Assembly: GCA_023382135.1 (NCBI GenBank)
Contig: JAMCQK010000127.1
Location: 1 to 41,598, forward strand
Direction of reading: 5' to 3'
Length of the DNA stretch: 41,598 nt
Source of the DNA: Deinococcus sp.
GTDB taxonomy: Bacteria > Deinococcota > Deinococci > Deinococcales > Thermaceae
Shown here: piece by piece, positions 39,316 to 41,598 of the stretch
Position numbering within the stretch: the stretch's first letter is position 1
Layout of the letters: the number at the start of each line of letters is the position of its first letter
The notes under the pieces: model-generated
Seen by the model: the letters and a program-made list of their open reading frames with translations, nothing else
Databases searched by the model: none
Told to the model about the DNA's origin: nothing
Program-made: the position numbers and the translations under genes

Positions 39316-39959
39316 GATGGCTTCACCTTGGCCCAGTCTTCCAGAAAGCGCATCAGGCCGATCTCGGTGAGCGGGTGTTCCAGAAGCTGCTTGAAGACTT
39401 TGTAAGGCATGGTGGCAATGTCTGCCCCAGCAAGCGCGGCGTCGGTAACGTGGCGTGGATGGCGCACAGAGGCCGCAAGCAACCGGGTACCAATATCGTG
39501 CACAACAAAGATCTCGGCAATCTCACCAACCAAGCCCATGCCGTCCCAGGAGATGTCGTCAATCCTCCCCACAAAGGGGCTTACATAAGCGGCACCAGCC
39601 CTGGCAGCCAGCAGCGCCTGATTGGACGAGAAGACCAGGGTCATGTTGACCCGCAGGCCCTCGCTGGAAAGAGCCTTGCAAGCCTTGAGGCCTTCGGCGT
39701 TGGTGGGAAGCTTTACCACCACGTTAGGGTGAATAGCGGCAAGTTTTCGGCCCTCGGTAATCATTTCCGGGGCGCTGGTTACAGTCACCTCTGCGGATAC
39801 CGGACCGTTAACTATCTGGCAAATCTCCAGAATAGTTGGCGCCAAGGGCCTCCCAGACTTGGCGATAAGGCTTGGATTGGTGGTAACCCCGGACAGTACA
39901 CCCCATTCGGCGATTTCTTTAATTTCGCTTACTTCAGCGGTATCTAGATATAATTCCAT
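39312..39959 (-). CDS. tal: Transaldolase (small TalC/FSA type)
   Basis: The enzyme transfers a dihydroxyacetone unit in the non-oxidative pentose phosphate pathway. The 215-aa product is the short barrel form: MELYLDTAEVSEIKEIAEWG, SGVTTNPSLIAKSGR, and the Schiff-base lysine Lys83 in NVVVKLPTNAEGLKA. NMTLVFSSNQALLAARAGAAYVSPFVGRIDD also matches the family. The paralogous fructose-6-phosphate aldolases share these motifs, so aldolase activity cannot be excluded. AGGGA lies about 10 nt before the ATG. Coupled to rho by a 4-nt overlap, it heads this minus-strand run. Confidence 0.93.
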   Translation of the reverse strand: MELYLDTAEVSEIKEIAEWGVLSGVTTNPSLIAKSGRPLAPTILEICQIVNGPVSAEVTVTSAPEMITEGRKLAAIHPNVVVKLPTNAEGLKACKALSSEGLRVNMTLVFSSNQALLAARAGAAYVSPFVGRIDDISWDGMGLVGEIAEIFVVHDIGTRLLAASVRHPRHVTDAALAGADIATMPYKVFKQLLEHPLTEIGLMRFLEDWAKVKPS

Positions 39960-40064
39960 GTTTATAGTTCCCTGCCAGCAAAGTCAAGCAGCTGAACTAA
40001 TTGGCCTGACTGTGCCCGGCAAGGTAAAGTCTACCCCTAGCAGCCAAACAAAAGCAAGCCTGAA

Positions 40065-40094
40065 TTGACTCGACAGACGCTGAGTTGGTAGCAT
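40065..40094 (+). promoter_or_regulatory. Promoter of the ileS leader
   Basis: TTGACT (40065-40070) and TAGCAT (40089-40094) with an 18-nt spacer give a fair sigma-70-type promoter. Transcription would start near 40101, just before the T-box leader. Confidence 0.5.
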
Positions 40095-40100
40095 ATATCC

Positions 40101-40440
40101 AGTTGCTTGGCCAGGATCTTCAAGATTCGTAAACCAAGCAGCCAAGGCTAAGAAGGGGCTATCACCCTGGAGCCGTGGGAAGAAAGGAAGGTCAGAGGTC
40201 TAGCGTCCGAAGCCCGAACGTCTTTCATTCTGCTTTTGACGCCTAACCTCAGCCGCCCGAGTAGAACCTGCCGGGTCCGCCCGAAATAGCGGAAATGAGC
40301 GCCCAGGTTGCGGTAACTTTCGCTCGACGCCAAAAGTTTGGTCTTTGCGCTTGGTATTCGGCAGACCTGGGAACCGCGGTGGTACCACGGGAGCGAGCCT
40401 CTCGTCCGCGCCAAAAGTGGGTGCGGACATTTGCTTTTAA
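40101..40440 (+). promoter_or_regulatory. T-box riboswitch (isoleucine) in the ileS leader
   Basis: The 3' part is a textbook T-box antiterminator. GCGG (40376-40379) pairs with CCGC (40406-40409), the bulge UGGUACC (40380-40386) would bind the tRNA ACCA end, and ACGGGAG (40387-40393) pairs with CTCTCGT-type sequence (40399-40405) around a 5-nt loop. A candidate specifier AUC (Ile) at 40161-40163, followed by A, lies in the 7-nt loop of a short hairpin (40146-40174: GGCT/AGCC and AGGG/CCCT). An independent stem TGCTTGG/CCAAGCA sits at 40104-40140. Uncharged tRNA-Ile would favour the antiterminator and expression of ileS. The leader of about 340 nt accounts for the otherwise empty gap 39960-40449. 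Confidence 0.9.
40404..40438 (+). terminator. Rho-independent terminator of the ileS T-box
   Basis: GTCCGC (40404-40409) pairs with GCGGAC (40423-40428), followed by ATTTGCTTTT. The left arm is the same sequence used by the antiterminator, so the two folds exclude each other. This indicates transcriptional rather than purely translational control. The ribosome site AAGGAGG follows directly. Confidence 0.8.
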
Positions 40441-40449
40441 GGAGGCGGC

Positions 40450-41598
40450 ATGTTCAAAGAGGTTGGCCAAGACAAATTTCCCAAGTTAGAGGAAGAAATC
40501 CTGGCGTTCTGGAAAGACAAGCAGATTTTTGAGCAGTCTTCCCTGCGCGAGGGACCCGAGTTTGTGTTCTACGAGGGGCCACCCACAGCCAACGGACAAC
40601 CCGCCATGCATCACGTTCTGGCGCGGGCGTTTAAAGATTTGTTCCCCCGTTACAAGAGCATGCGCGGGTTTCACATCACTAGAAAGGGTGGCTGGGATAC
40701 CCACGGGCTGCCAGTTGAGATTAGCGTGGAAAAAAAGCTGGGGCTATTGGGACGCTCGCACGATAAATCAAGGGCGGAACTGGAGGAGTTTAACCGGCTT
40801 TGCCGCGATTCGGTATTCGAGAACATACAAGACTGGAAGTTTTTTACCGAGCGGATGGGGTACTGGGTAAACCTCGAGGATGCCTACGTTACCTACCACA
40901 ACGAGTACATAGAGTCGGTATGGAACCTTTTAAAAAGACTTTGGGACAAAGGCCTGATCACGCAGGACTACAAAGTGGTGCCGCTCTCACCCAGGATCTC
41001 GACCACGCTCTCAGCAAACGAAATTGCCGATGGCTACAAAGAGGTGGACGACCCCAGCGTTTACGTGCGCTTCCCGCTGAAGCTAGAATCCACGCCGGAT
41101 GCTGTGAGATTGGAACTCGAAAAGCAGGGCGTCAAAATTGAGTCCCTGGCAAACCTTGCGCTGCTGGTCTGGACCACTACTCCTTGGACCCTGCCCTCGA
41201 ACACTATGGCCGCTGTCAATCCAGCGCTGGAGTATGTGGTCGCCAACTCACCGATGGGTCCGCTTGTGGTTGCCGCTGAAGCAATGGAAAGAGTGGCATC
41301 GCTACATCCCGAAAGTCCCGCCCTGGAAGTGCGAGCTAAACTCAAAGGCTCGCTATTGGAGTACTGGGAGTACCAGCCTCCCTTTCCGGAAGTGGCGCCC
41401 GAGCTGGGGGTCCGGGGCAAGATGCACTTTGTTGCACTGGCGGACTTTGTAAGCACCGAAGACGGTTCCGGCATCGCCCACGAAGCGCCGGTTTACGGCG
41501 CGGAAGACCTGGTGCTCTCGCGGCAGTACGGTGTTCCGCTGATTTTCGGGACCGACGATCACGGCATCATGCAGGCGACAACCGAAAAGGGAAAATTC
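40450..41598 (+). CDS. ileS: Isoleucyl-tRNA synthetase (partial, runs off the window)
   Basis: Only the first 383 codons are present. AAGGAGG four bases before the ATG fixes the start. The N-terminus MFKEVGQDKFPKLEEEILAFW and EGPPTANGQPAMHHVLAR contain the class I HIGH signature in its HHVL form. GGWDTHGLPVEISVEKKLG follows, then the start of the editing (CP1) domain (LLVWTTTPWTLPSNTMAA). The region that in Thermus IleRS carries a CPRCGT zinc motif reads LSPRISTTLS here, so that zinc knuckle is missing. KMSKS lies beyond the window. A T-box leader controls the gene. Confidence 0.96.
   Translation, partial: MFKEVGQDKFPKLEEEILAFWKDKQIFEQSSLREGPEFVFYEGPPTANGQPAMHHVLARAFKDLFPRYKSMRGFHITRKGGWDTHGLPVEISVEKKLGLLGRSHDKSRAELEEFNRLCRDSVFENIQDWKFFTERMGYWVNLEDAYVTYHNEYIESVWNLLKRLWDKGLITQDYKVVPLSPRISTTLSANEIADGYKEVDDPSVYVRFPLKLESTPDAVRLELEKQGVKIESLANLALLVWTTTPWTLPSNTMAAVNPALEYVVANSPMGPLVVAAEAMERVASLHPESPALEVRAKLKGSLLEYWEYQPPFPEVAPELGVRGKMHFVALADFVSTEDGSGIAHEAPVYGAEDLVLSRQYGVPLIFGTDDHGIMQATTEKGKF

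Overview
The window is 41.6 kb of a gene-dense, moderately GC-rich bacterial chromosome. A short EF-Ts of about 196 residues, the gene orders rpsB-tsf-pyrH-frr-cdsA, gap-pgk-tpiA and trpBA, AspRS together with AsnRS, a M29 thermophilic aminopeptidase, and TANNNT -10 boxes placed directly before start codons all point to the Deinococcota. The nearest match is probably a Thermaceae member of the Meiothermus type. This is inferred from protein character, not from a marker-gene comparison.

Layout, left to right. 1-3940 is the minus-strand translation/lipid operon rpsB-tsf-pyrH-frr-cdsA. 4158-5442 holds tRNA-Ala(TGC) and a FAD oxidoreductase. 5496-6731 is a M29 aminopeptidase. 6790-10699 is trpB-trpA plus an orphan beta-class DNA methyltransferase. 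10701-15174 carries, on the minus strand, an aminotransferase and the glycolytic run gap-pgk-tpiA. 15347-20949 has smpB, a cell-wall amidase, a GerMN-domain protein and smc. 21177-24437 is the riboflavin operon ribD-ribE-ribBA-ribH. 24473-25941 is a small mobile-looking patch: a tyrosine recombinase, a long palindrome at its promoter and a broken HNH nuclease gene. 26155-32618 has hisS and then a tightly overlapping run aspS-phzF-HAD-HAD-serine hydrolase. 32635-33675 is an operator-controlled cassette of a 61-aa protein, an XRE regulator and a frameshifted membrane protein. 33680-34999 is asnS. 35079-39959 has, on the minus strand, tal-rho, a LysM/M23 peptidase and pdxS-pdxT. 40065-41598 is a T-box-controlled ileS that runs off the right edge.

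The most striking observation is in trpB. An apparently perfect 861-bp segment (287 codons) is repeated head to tail and in frame, so the ORF is about 700 codons instead of about 419. The junctions sit on short imperfect homology, which marks a recent and probably reversible tandem duplication (or an assembly artefact that should be excluded). Other notable signals are a complete T-box attenuator before ileS with a possible very short Stem I, a repeated TAGACT-type -10 placed 6-9 nt before start codons (leaderless mRNAs), a 17-bp-arm palindrome at the recombinase promoter, an operator palindrome over the XRE-cassette promoter, a 1-nt G-run frameshift in a Thermus-like membrane gene, and strong over-use of the palindrome CTCGAG (51 by hand count).
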